DNA of 64,000 nucleotides from Diphasiastrum complanatum. Its lineage: Eukaryota; Streptophyta; Lycopodiopsida; Lycopodiales; Lycopodiaceae. Location: assembly GCA_029204225.1 (NCBI GenBank), contig CM055096.1, positions 37,843,460-37,907,459 on the forward strand, given 5' to 3'. The translations under genes and the position numbers were made by a program. The notes under the pieces were generated by a model. It was not told the DNA's origin and did no database searches. It saw only the letters and a list, made by a program, of their open reading frames with translations. This document shows, piece by piece, positions 1 to 9,132 of the stretch (the stretch's first letter is position 1; every line of letters begins with the position of its first letter).

Positions 1-1205
1 AACAGCCTATAGCCTTTGCTTTCACTACTATAGCCAACAAAAATGCATTGAACTCCTTTATCCTTGAGCTTTGTATGAAGTTTATCCAGAACAAAAGCAT
101 AAGCCATACAACCAAAAATGCGGAAGTGCGAGATTGTAGGCTTCTTTCCATACCAAACTTCATAAGGAGTTAATACTTTCAATGCTTTAGTAGGACAACG
201 ATTGCTTATGTATGCTGCTGTTATAACTGCTTCAGCTCAAAACTTGTGAGGCAGCCCCTTTGCTTTGAGCATGCAACGGGCCATCTCCATAAGTGTGCGA
301 TTCTTTCACTCGACAACACCATTTTGTTGAGGCGTATAGGGAGTTGTCATTTGATGTAGAATTCTTTTTTCTCGAAGAAATGCACCGAACGTATTCTTAA
401 TGTATTCCCCTCCTCAATCGGTGCGTAGGGTCTTCAAAGAATGCCAAACTGATTTTTCACCATTGCTAAAAAATCTTTGAAACGTTGAAAACTTCCAATT
501 TAGACTTCATAGGATAGATCCATGTAAAAAGAAAAAGTTATCAATAAAAGTCACAAAATAGATGCACTTTCCAAATGGATTCGGTCCTCATTGGACCACA
601 AAAATCACTATGAACCAAATCAAATTTATCAAGAACCCTTATAGTTCCATCAATTGGAAAAGGTTTTCTTTGAAACTTTCCAAGTATGCACCCCTCCCAT
701 ACATGCCCTTTTGGCTGCACAATAGTAGGAATGTCTTCTATCATATTAAATGTCTTTAGCTTCTTCAAACTTGCAAAGTTGAGATGCCCAAACTTTGCGT
801 GCCACAATTCAGCCAACTCTAATGATTGTGATGTAGAAGCAACAAGACATGTATAGGGAATTTGTCCCTCATAGGTATCCATAATAAATAAGCCAACGTT
901 TGTTCTCGCAACAATAATCAAGAGTGAACTTTTAGGATTCTTGACAAGACACTTATCTTCTTTGAACTCAACAACTAGTCCTTGCTTTAACATAGTTGAA
1001 ATCGAAACAAAATTCTTCTTGATTCCTGGAACATAAAGCACATTCTTAATCTACTTTTCTTCACCATTAGGTGGAATGATGGCTGCAATTCCAATTCCAT
1101 GAATAGAATAAGATGTATTGCCTGCACATTGTACCTTACTTCCATTTTGCACTTTCACTAATTTAGTGTGTGCTTCTTTGCGAGAAGTCATATGACGAGT
1201 AGCAC
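1..1205 (-). pseudogene. Ty1/copia pol fragment: protease edge, GAG-pre-integrase, integrase
   Basis: The minus strand reads through the end of a copia protease region (HMTS near 1190), then a GAG-pre-integrase domain at 1041-541 (LWHAKFGHLNF and a following Cys pair), then an integrase core running off the left edge. HSDFCGPM holds the first catalytic Asp, TD*GGEY near 410 the second, and QQNGVVE the Glu; the C-terminal stretch TPYEVWYGKKPT lies near 150. Stops replace Arg in TD*GGEY and in VVE*KN and Trp in HKF*AEA, so it is dead. It continues the same element as 3821-6802: the two parts join exactly if the insertion at 1206-3815 is removed. RT and the 3' LTR lie outside the window. Confidence 0.88.
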
Positions 1206-1221
1206 TGTGAAGGATTTCAGA

Positions 1222-1823
1222 TCATTCAAGATCCAATCCATGTCCCAAATCTTTGGTTACAATAAGGAGCAAACCATGAGAACCAATATCCACTTGCATA
1301 GCATCATCTACACAAGAAAATTCTCCAAAACATGTGAGTAAAGCAAAGTGTGTCGCTTCCACTTGCTTACCTTTCTCTTGATCATCAAAGATATCAAAGG
1401 TATGAATATCTTCAGACTTGAACCTCTGGAAATACTCTCTCTCAAACATATGATCTAGATCCAACAAGATCTCATCAATGCTTGATCTCGAATTTCCACA
1501 AAGTTAGTGAAAACAATGTCACCAATGTCACCATCATAAATCAAAAGATAGATTCCAAACTTTCCATCCAACATGAAGTAAAGTAGGTGAATATGAGTAT
1601 CAAACCTAATAAATCCAGCCCTCTTGAGCCCATAACAAACCTCAATAAGCTCACCAATGAGATCTCCCTTGCCTTGAAAAAATTGCCTCTCAATCTGCTC
1701 CATGTAGTCTTTTCCAACCAACCTTTTGCCATCTTGATCATGAGTGATCAATTCACAATCATAGAATCCTTTGAGTTGATGAAGAGATGTGAGATCCATG
1801 CCTTGGATCTTCCCAAGAACCAA
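1222..1823 (-). pseudogene. Unrecognised coding-like stretch in two frames
   Basis: Two minus frames (1823-1455, then 1467-1222) read as soluble protein-like sequence. They appear to be one reading frame broken by a frameshift near 1460. The first contains LHQLKGFYDCELITHD and GKRLVGKDYMEQIERQFF; the second contains FDIFDDQEKGKQVE. The place corresponds to where copia pol should be, yet I see no GAG-pre-integrase, integrase or RT motif. It could be captured host sequence or a diverged element-specific protein. I do not recognise it. Confidence 0.4.
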
Positions 1824-1886
1824 TCTTCCATTGCTCTTCCCTTCATAAGACTCCCTCTTAATGATTGCATCATAAGAAGTAGAAAC

Positions 1887-3404
1887 CTAAAAAACATTAG
1901 AAGCCATGAAAAAAATGATTAGTACCTTCAACATAAGGATGATTGAAGTACTCTCTTTTTTCAAACAAGAACTTCTACTCAATGTTTTAGGTAATGACTC
2001 ATATGATAATGATTCTTCCTCACTATCATTCACAATGACATCATTCAAAGTACATCCTACTTTGAACTCTTCACATACTTCTCTTCTTCTTGACTTGTGA
2101 CTATCTCCCTCACTAAGTCTCTTGATAGAACCATTTGATCTACTCTCTTTATGAAGACATGTGACTCCACTTGCTGGAAAAATGACTTTCTTGGAATCAT
2201 AACAAAAGAATGTAGAAGAACCATCTCCTTCATGCATGCACCTAGCAACATCCTTTTCCATATAATCAAAAAAATCATTAACAACAATCTTTTCCAAGGA
2301 AGAACCTTCACCTCCATTGATGAAGTTAGCTCTTTCCTTACCTTTTGTATGCTTGCACTTGCCATGAAGAACCATTGAAACACCATCATTATCCTCAAGA
2401 CTAGCCAAGTTAGCACAAAGATGAACATCTCTAAGAAGCATATTAGATCTCGACCTAGAACTAGCATAAGGAAGCTTGTTAGACTTTGCATAAGATCCAC
2501 CAATCTTATTGATGCTAAAAGGTAACTTTGGAGAGTTGAGACCAATCTCCTTTTCCACATCCTTTTTGTTAGCCATAACAAAAGCATCAAGCTTGAAAAG
2601 TCTACCTTGTCTATTGCCCCTAGCAACCAAGATTTTTTCCCTTGTAATGAAACAAACATCACCACCAAACTTTACCATGTATCCTTTCTCTATCATTTGA
2701 CCAACACTTAGCAGATTCTTTGAAAGTGAAGGAATGTAAAGAACACCATCAAGTCTTGCTTTCCTATTAGTAGAGAGACAAATAGGAATTGAACCAATAC
2801 CTTCGATCACACACTCACCACCATTGGCCATGTGAATTGCTTTCTTGGCTCCATCATAAGTGACCAAAGAAGTAAAGAACTCCTTGTGACTAGTCATGTG
2901 TGAACTAGCTCCACTATCAATCCACCATGAATCTTTGTCACCTTCACTTGATATGACACTTGAAGAACACATCAAAAGAGAATCACCACCACCTAGATCC
3001 TCATCATTAGTAGTAAAGTTGATTTGCTTTCTACCTTCATCTCTTTGCTTCTTCAAACATTCATCTGCAAAATGCCCTTTGATTCCACAATAAAAGCATT
3101 TCAACTTAGACTTATCTTTCTTTTTGCCAAAAGAGGAAGTATCACCTTGATCTTGCCCTTTAGACCACTTGCCTTTGCCTTTGCCCTTGAACTTGCCTTT
3201 GATGAACATAGCATCCTCTTCATAATGAGATGTCGATGTAGATCCACCTCCTCTTGATTGAAGCCTATACTCCTCATTCACCAAGATCTCTTGCAAATCC
3301 ACAATACTTGGCAAAGTCTTTTGAATAGCAAAACTTTGAACAAGATTAGCATGATCATTCAACAAGCCATTAAGTATAACTTGAACAAGTTCTAAATGAT
3401 CATT
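1887..3404 (-). CDS. Copia gag C-terminus + zinc knuckle + protease fused to an unknown tail
   Basis: The frame is open for about 505 codons from an in-frame stop at 3405-3407, with no upstream ATG, so the N-terminal half of gag is missing. Order: end of the UBN2-type gag (QKTLPSIVDLQEIL), a Lys/Gly-rich linker, one CCHC knuckle (CFYCGIKGHFADEC), then the protease active site WWIDSGASSHMTS and the following GVLYIPSLSKNLLSVGQ segment of copia proteins. After FKLDAF the sequence leaves copia: the remaining roughly 235 residues are charged and Ser-rich, lack the LWH...H integrase motif and match nothing I know. The frame has no internal stop although neighbouring copies carry many. Confidence 0.75.
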   Translation of the reverse strand, partial: NDHLELVQVILNGLLNDHANLVQSFAIQKTLPSIVDLQEILVNEEYRLQSRGGGSTSTSHYEEDAMFIKGKFKGKGKGKWSKGQDQGDTSSFGKKKDKSKLKCFYCGIKGHFADECLKKQRDEGRKQINFTTNDEDLGGGDSLLMCSSSVISSEGDKDSWWIDSGASSHMTSHKEFFTSLVTYDGAKKAIHMANGGECVIEGIGSIPICLSTNRKARLDGVLYIPSLSKNLLSVGQMIEKGYMVKFGGDVCFITREKILVARGNRQGRLFKLDAFVMANKKDVEKEIGLNSPKLPFSINKIGGSYAKSNKLPYASSRSRSNMLLRDVHLCANLASLEDNDGVSMVLHGKCKHTKGKERANFINGGEGSSLEKIVVNDFFDYMEKDVARCMHEGDGSSTFFCYDSKKVIFPASGVTCLHKESRSNGSIKRLSEGDSHKSRRREVCEEFKVGCTLNDVIVNDSEEESLSYESLPKTLSRSSCLKKESTSIILMLKVLIIFFMASNVF

Positions 3405-3530
3405 CTACACACAAGATTGCAACATAACACCAAGATAGTGCACCAATGAGTAGTAGAACCCAAAGAGGACCATGTATAATGATGAAATGAGAGAGAGAAG
3501 AGAGAAAATGTGTCTGTCCATGAGTTACAT

Positions 3531-3542
3531 CCTTTTATAGAG
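3531..3542 (-). promoter_or_regulatory. TATA box of the 1206-3815 insertion
   Basis: The minus strand reads CTCTATAAAAGG, about 125 bases before the open gag frame and followed by a CT-rich transcribed-type leader (TTCTCTCTTCTCTCTC), as in many plant LTR promoters. Position and orientation fit a 5' LTR promoter although no matching 3' LTR is visible. Confidence 0.5.
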
Positions 3543-3820
3543 TTTTCAAACCCTATTTGGCCACTTGGCATTCCCTCCAAAATGTAAACCCTACTATTTT
3601 TGGGTCTAGATTCAATGTACCCAAAGTTCAAATTTGAATCTCTCTCAAACTCGACTACCAACTTTCTCACACTTTCCAAAACTGTTTATTGAATGTACAT
3701 TAAACTAATATAACTTCAAAAAGTTTGTCTCTATGTCTAAAATGAGTTTTGGCCTCTTATTGACAATTAACCAAAATATGAATAAACTAGACTAAACTAG
3801 TTGAAATCTCTCACAAGCAC

Positions 3821-4920
3821 CACTATCAATCACCCATTCAATGGGCTGAAAATCAGCAACTTGCAAAACAGTACCTGAATTCCTCATAGATGTAGAAGTA
3901 CTAGTAGAAGCAATATTAGACACAAAATCATAGTCTTGGTTGAAGAGATCACCACTAGCTTCAAGCTCTTGCTCCAAAGTAGCAAGTGAATCACTAGTAT
4001 CAATTCCTTTACTCTCCTCTTTCGCAAGCTTCTTCTTACAATCTTTGATGAAGTGTCCATACCTTTTGCAATAGTGGCACTTCTCTTTATTCTCTTGAGT
4101 TTTGTCATTCTGACTTCCAACGGGCTTTTGCTCATCCTTGGAAGGAGGCTTCCCCTTTCCTTTTGACTTGCCTTTGCCCTTGCCTTTCGTGAAGAAAGCT
4201 TGATCTTGTTGAGTGTAACCCGCAAAAGCTTGTTTGCTCCTCTTGAAGAAGTAGCCCAACAAGTTCATCAAAGGAGAGTTGTTGTCCCCTAAGAGAGATA
4301 CTCAAAGATGAAACAAATGGAAGATAAGATGAAGGTAATGAGTTGAGAGTAACAGAAACAAATTGAGCATCCTCAATTATCTCATCAATATTAAGAAGCT
4401 CCTCATGAAGATCCTTGATCTTCATCAAGTGATTGGTCACTTGATCCCCTTTTTGCATCTTCAACAAAACAAATTGATTTCTGAGATACACCACTCTTGC
4501 TGGATTTTTGACTCTATACATAGTATAAAGTGTATCCCATGCACTTTAAGATGTCTTACAAGACCTAATATGAGATAAGATAGATCTTTTCACAACAAGA
4601 GCAACTATAGAATGTGCTTGTGCATCCCTTCTATCCCACTTCTTTTCTTCTTTCAAAGATGGAGAAGTTGATGCTGATGATGATGATCCACGAAGTGTAG
4701 GAGGTGCCAAAGACGAAGGCCTTTCCTCATCACCATTGACCATATCCCACAGCCCATTCACTACGAGAAGATTTCTCATCATGTAACTCCACAAGGAGTA
4801 GTTTGTGCCATCCAACTGATCTTCACTAAACAAAGAACCGATAGCTTCTAATTCTTTAGCCATTACCTCCAACAGAATTTCAGCTTGTAGTAGATAGGAA
4901 AGAGAGCCTTTCCAAACCAA
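3821..4920 (-). pseudogene. Copia gag, copy 1, with start of protease
   Basis: Minus strand from MAKELEAIGSLF at about 4875: a UBN2-type gag (DGTNYSLWSYMMRNLL, RRDAQAHSIVALV, LLKMQKGDQVTNHL, LPSSYLPFVSSLS), a Lys/Gly linker, a CCHC knuckle CHYCKRYGHFIKDC, and the first protease residues EWVIDSGA, after which the 1206-3815 insertion interrupts it. A stop sits just after IRSCKTS (about 4545) and a frameshift near 4230 splits the linker. Gag would form the cytoplasmic particle; here it is non-functional. It is the half of the tandem pair lying next to pol. Confidence 0.88.
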
Positions 4921-5064
4921 ATCTACTCAAAAAAATTTCAGCAAACAAAGAGCTAAAAGTGGGAGCACAAGCTGTCTTTCAATCTACAACCAAAGAGCCC
5001 AAAAGATAATGGAAAGATGGTTGTCTTTCTGCACAAAAAAAACTAACTTCTTGAAAATTAGATT
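4921..5064 (-). other. Copia leader, duplicated copy
   Basis: This non-coding stretch matches 6268-6410 almost base for base and is the leader upstream of gag copy 1. At about 5065 it passes abruptly into protease sequence of the other gag copy, at a short stretch (TTCAATTCCAATTCC) similar to both parents. Confidence 0.7.
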
Positions 5065-6261
5065 AGCTTCAATTCCAATTCCATGAATAGAATAAGATGT
5101 ATCACCAGCACATTGTACCTTACTTCCATGTTGCACTTTCACTAATTTAGTGAATGCTTCTTTGCAAGAAGTCATATGATGAGTAGCACCACTATCAATC
5201 ACCCATTCAATGGGCTGAAAATCAAAACAACTTGCAAAACAGAATCTGAATTCCTCATAGGTGTAGAAGTACTAGTAGAAGCAATATTAGACACAAAAGC
5301 ATAGTCTTGGTTGAAGAGATCACCACTAGCTTCAAGCTCTTGCTCCAAAGTAGCAAGTGAATCACTAGTATCAATTCCTTTACTCTCCTCTTTTGCAAGC
5401 TTCTTCTTACAATCCTTGATGAAGTGCCCATACCTCTTGCAATAGTGGCACTTCCCTTTCTTCTTTTGAGTGTTGACATTCTGACCTCCACCGGGCTTTT
5501 GCTCATCCTTGGAAGGAGGCTTTCCGTTTTCTTTTGACTTGCCTTTGCCCTTGCCTTTCGTGAAGAAAGCTTGATCTTGTTGAGTGTCACCGACAAAAGT
5601 TTGCCTTGTTTGCTCCTCTTGAAGAAGTAGCCCAACAAGTTCATCAAAGGAGAGTTGTTGTCCCCTAAGGGAGATACTCAAAGATGAAACAAAAGGAAGA
5701 TAAGATGAAGGTAATGAGTTGAGAGTAACGGAAACAGATTGAGCATCCTCAATTATCTCATCAATATTAGAAACCTCCTCATGGAGGTCCTTGATCTTCG
5801 TCAAGTGATTGGTCACTTGATCCCCTTTTTGCATCTTCAACAAAGAAAGTTGATTTCTGAGATACACCACTCTTGTTGGATTTTTGACTCTATGCATAGT
5901 ATAAAGACCTACGATGAGGTAAGATAGATCTTTTCATAACAAGAGCAACTATAGAATGTGCTTGTGCATCCCTTCTATCCCACTTATTTTGTTCTTCCAA
6001 AGATGGAGAAGCTGATGTTGATGATGATGATCCATGAAGTGTAGGAGGTGCCAAAGACGAAGGCCTTTCCTCATCACCATTGACCAAATCCCACAGCCCG
6101 TTCACTACAAGAAAATTCTTCATCATGTAACTCCACAAGGAGTAGTTTGTGCCATCCAACTGATCTTCATTAAACAAAGAACTGATAGCTTCTAATTCTT
6201 TAGCCATTACCTCCAATAGAATTTCAGCTTGTAGTAGATAGGAAAGAGAGCCTTTCCACAA
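5065..6261 (-). pseudogene. Copia gag, copy 2, with protease start
   Basis: This is the same protein as 3821-4920: UBN2-type gag from MAKELEAISSLF (about 6206), LLKMQKGDQVTNHL, CCHC knuckle CHYCKRYGHFIKDC near 5430, then IDSGATHHMTS of the protease, ending at IHGIGI where sequence switches back to leader. Relative to copy 1 it lacks about 32 bases near 5905 (after KRSILPH), which shifts the frame, and a further frameshift near 5205 separates gag from protease. Protease residues here match those at 1081-1205, so all pieces belong to one element family. Confidence 0.88.
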
Positions 6262-6802
6262 CCAAATCTACTCAAAAAAAATTCAGCAAACAAAGAGCTA
6301 AAAGTAGGAGCACAAGATGTCTTTCAATCTACAACCAAAGAGCCCAAAAGATAATGGCAAGATGGTTGTCTTTCTGCACAAAAAAAACCAACTTCTTGAA
6401 AATCAGGTTAGTTTCGATTGAAGCCTACACCAAAACCCAATTAGGAAGCCAAATTGTATGATCAACACACACTCTAGTAGGGCTGTTGAAAATGCCCTAC
6501 CGCTTGCTGAGAATTTGCAAATTTTCAACCACAAGTTGACCTAACCCTGAATAGGGTTTGCTGAATTTTGGGCACCCTCCTACACAAATACAAAATTGAA
6601 AACAAAAACAACAAGATAATGAGACACCACAACCAAAAATCAATAGCAGATTTTTGGGCGCCCTCCTCCAAACAAAACTTGCTGAAACTGGTTGCATAAA
6701 AATTAGATTTAAAATTCTGATTTTTGGGTGCCACAAATTACTCCTCCAAGATCTCTGTTGGGCGCCTTCCTTCAACCTGAAAAGAGAGACAAAAGCTTAT
6801 CC
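6262..6802 (-). other. Copia leader, interrupted by element A
   Basis: This is non-coding sequence upstream of the copia gag. Element A is inserted in it: the rest of the leader and the primer site continue at 21,340-21,454. ORFs here on both strands (for example 6497-6775) look like chance frames. Confidence 0.6.
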
Positions 6803-7156
6803 AAACTGTTGGGCGTATTCCCAACAAAGTGTAAATAAATAAAATCGTCCAATAAAATGTATTGCGAGGGCATGGCATCCTACGCGCATAAGCCCGTGCC
6901 CCAATGAACACACAAGCCTAAGTGTAAATAAAATAAAATTGACTTGGGCCTTGGAATTATAAATAAAACTAGAGGCCCAAAGTCATTCTTAAACTTAGAG
7001 ATCACTTTTTAGAGTTGGGTCCAAATGGGGACTCACATGAATCTTGTGAAGTTTAATGTACTTTTTATGGACCCTTGGATCAAGTTGGGTCCAAGATGAA
7101 TGGATAGGATCAATGTGACTAGTAGCCAATAGGATTGAGGGGCAAGGGCCTTCCCC

Positions 7157-7170
7157 ATTTTATAAAAAGG
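7157..7170 (+). promoter_or_regulatory. LTR-A TATA box, first copy
   Basis: ATTTTATAAAAAGG lies in the LTR, followed about 200 bases downstream by a CT-rich tract. It is conserved in the LTR-A copies at 20,862 and 34,739. Confidence 0.7.
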
Positions 7171-7460
7171 CACCATTTGTACACTATTTTCATTCTTAAT
7201 AGTGAGGAGGAGACTCTATCATTTTGAGAGCTCAAGAATCCTCATTTGCTAATCACTCTTGCTTATGTTGTTGTTGGGATTGCTTGTTATTTCCATTTCT
7301 TACATGCTTTTTGTTTGTGATTAGTTAAGGTTTCTCCATAAGCAATGACATTGAGCATTTGAGCTAACCTCCATCTCATCTCTCTCTCTCTTTCTCTCTT
7401 CTCTTCTCTCGGATCAATGTGACTAGTAGCCAATAGGATTGAGGGGCAAGGGCCTTCCCC

Positions 7461-7474
7461 ATTTTATAAAAAGG
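7461..7474 (+). promoter_or_regulatory. LTR-A TATA box, second copy
   Basis: This is the same TATA element repeated 304 bases downstream by the tandem duplication, so this LTR carries two core promoters in series. Confidence 0.68.
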
Positions 7475-7935
7475 CACCATTTGTACACTATTTTCATGCT
7501 TAATAGTGAGGAGGAGACTCTATCATTTTGAGAGCTCAAGAATCCTCATTTGCTAATCACTCTTGCTTATGTTGTTGTTGGGATTGCTTGTTATTTCCAT
7601 TTCTTACATGCTTTTTGTTTGTGATTAGTTAAGGTTTCTCCATAAGCAATGACATTGAGCATTTGAGCTAACCTCCATCTCATCTCTCTCTCTCTTTCTC
7701 TCTTCTCTTCTCTCTTCCTCCTCTTTTATGCCCCTTCCCTTCACCCAAAACCATGAAGAATGTTAATGTAGAGAGTAGAGTTAAGAGAGAGTAGTGTTAG
7801 TGGTGAATAGAGTTAAGGGAGAAAGAAGGAAACTAACTAAAAATAGCATCTATGCATAGTTAGGTACCTATACAGTGATCTAACCCTTGTTGACAGACGG
7901 GAGGGCTATACTACGCAAGATCTTCGACCCTACAG

Positions 7936-7953
7936 TGGCGCCGTTGCCGGGGA
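7936..7953 (+). other. Primer binding site for tRNA-Asp
   Basis: TGGCGCCGTTGCCGGGGA lies one base after the LTR end. It is the exact complement expected for the 3' end of plant tRNA-Asp(GUC) including CCA, the primer known for Athila/Tat-type elements. It fixes the LTR boundary and the element's orientation. Confidence 0.92.
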
Positions 7954-9132
7954 TAGGTTCTCACTAACTAGTTTAGCTGCATTTTAGCTATTTTCTTGCT
8001 ATTTAGAGTCGTTTTAGGTAGATTTTTGGGTGTTTAGAGTTAGTTTTCTGTATTTTTTTTGTGTTTGCACTCTTCACAGCTAGCAGAGGAGGTCTGAGAG
8101 GGTAGAGGAGGCCCTGAACAGTCTCTAAGTGCTTGAAACCCAAACCAACCAGCCAAAAAATCCAAAAAATACACCAATATGCATTTTGGAGGAAAAAAGA
8201 GCCTAAAATCTCCTCAGATTTTTATATCTCCAGAATCAGTGAGAATTAATTCTTGCATGACTGGCAAAAGCTCTAGGATTATGGCCTAGACCTGCATAGA
8301 AGTTTGCGAGAGTTAGTTCCAAGCAAATTGAAAAAATCAGAGAAAAATCATAAAAAATTTAAAAAACTCTTGAAAAAATTCAAAAAAATTCAAATACTCA
8401 TAAGAACTCTCGAAGAGTCCTCTAAAGTTTTATCTCATTGAGACCAAGACACATAGAAGCTTGCGAGAGTTAGTTTGATATCTAAGTGCTTGTGCGAGAG
8501 TTCCCAGTGAAAAAAAGGTGGAAAAGTACCAATGAACCCTCGCAGACAACAAAATTTTCAGTTCTAGTGAGCAAGAACTCTCGCAGGGGATTCTGAAGTT
8601 CCATCTCAATGAGACCAGGACACAAAAGAGCTTGCAAGAGTTAATTTGATTCTAGTGATCAGGAAATTGGGTTTGTGTTAAAAAATCACTAAAAAGTGAA
8701 GATCCAGCAAATCATTCCAATAAGAATCTCGCAGATCCTCTCAATCAATTTAGAATGTTAATTTTCATCAGTGAGGAAGCCTGCGAGTGTTAGTACAAAG
8801 ATTTGGTGAAGATTAAGCCAAAATAGTGGTTTTGAACTCCGCAGACAATGAAAATTTTACTTCTTGCGAGAGTTAACTCTCGCAGAGAATTCTATACTAA
8901 GATCTGACCCAGATCCAGCTATTGTGAGCCTTGCGAGAGTTACTTCCCAAAGATCTGAGAGATATTATATCTTTTATCTGCAAAAATAACTAAAGAACCC
9001 TTGCACAACCAACCCTCGCATAAGGGAACCCTTGCAGACCAGATCAGTGGAAAGATCTACATCAGATCCAGCTACTGTCAAAATCTCATGTCAATCAGTG
9101 CAAGGAGTAAGAAGTTATCAAGGAAAAACCAC
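7954..9132 (+). other. Element A leader with a recurring TGCGAGAGTT / AACCCTCGCA motif
   Basis: There is no coding frame. The decamer TGCGAGAGTT or its complement AACTCTCGCA recurs at 8305, 8462, 8493, 8576, 8865, 8875 and 8932. The complement-type variant AACCCTCGCA lies at 8535 and 9011, and weaker variants near 8632, 8725, 8783 and 8835. The same motif recurs in the pol-aORF spacer (17,330-17,640 and 30,600-30,900). Complementary copies on one RNA could pair, so a structural or packaging role is possible. Confidence 0.7.
8865..8884. repeat. Perfect 20-bp palindrome
   Basis: TGCGAGAGTTAACTCTCGCA is two copies of the leader motif placed head to head with no spacer. Confidence 0.9.

Larger units (their letters stand above)
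1206..3815 (-). mobile_element. 2.6 kb insertion with 5-bp duplication, gag-protease ORF and no RT
   Basis: The flanks AGCAC at 1201-1205 and 3816-3820 are a target-site duplication: removing 1206-3815 and one AGCAC restores sequence matching the intact homologue at 5190-5215. The ends are TG...CA and form an imperfect inverted repeat, TGTGAAGGATTTCA on the left and TGTGAGAGATTTCA on the right read inward. Inside is a long minus ORF with a copia zinc knuckle and protease, then unrecognised coding-like sequence. I see no direct terminal repeats, RT, RNase H or integrase. It is probably a non-autonomous copia derivative; a transposon that picked up gag-protease cannot be excluded. Confidence 0.75.
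3821..6410 (-). repeat. Tandem duplication of copia leader-gag-protease (unit about 1.34 kb)
   Basis: Leader, gag and protease start occur twice head to tail: 6410-5065 and 5064-3821 (then 1205 across the insertion). The copies differ by scattered substitutions and small indels, so the duplication is old. The internal joint near 5065 connects protease directly to leader. Confidence 0.85.
7107..7714 (+). repeat. 304-bp tandem duplication inside the 5' LTR
   Basis: 7107-7410 and 7411-7714 are nearly identical and both begin GGATCAATGTGACTAGTAGC and end in the CT-rich run. The unit includes the TATA box and probable transcription start region. The 3' LTR and all other LTR-A copies have one unit. 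Confidence 0.92.
6808..7934 (+). repeat. LTR-A, 5' LTR of element A
   Basis: It starts TGTTGGGCGTATTCCCAACA, an imperfect palindrome that marks this LTR family, and ends CGACCCTACA directly before the primer site. It contains a TATA box, a CT-rich tract and the family's long U5. It is about 300 bases longer than the 3' LTR because of an internal tandem duplication. Related copies lie at 20,512, 34,390, 48,489, 51,347 and 56,575. Confidence 0.9.

Noticed and set aside
562..759. Plus-strand frame opposite the copia integrase
   Set aside because: Antisense shadow of a recognisable minus-strand domain.
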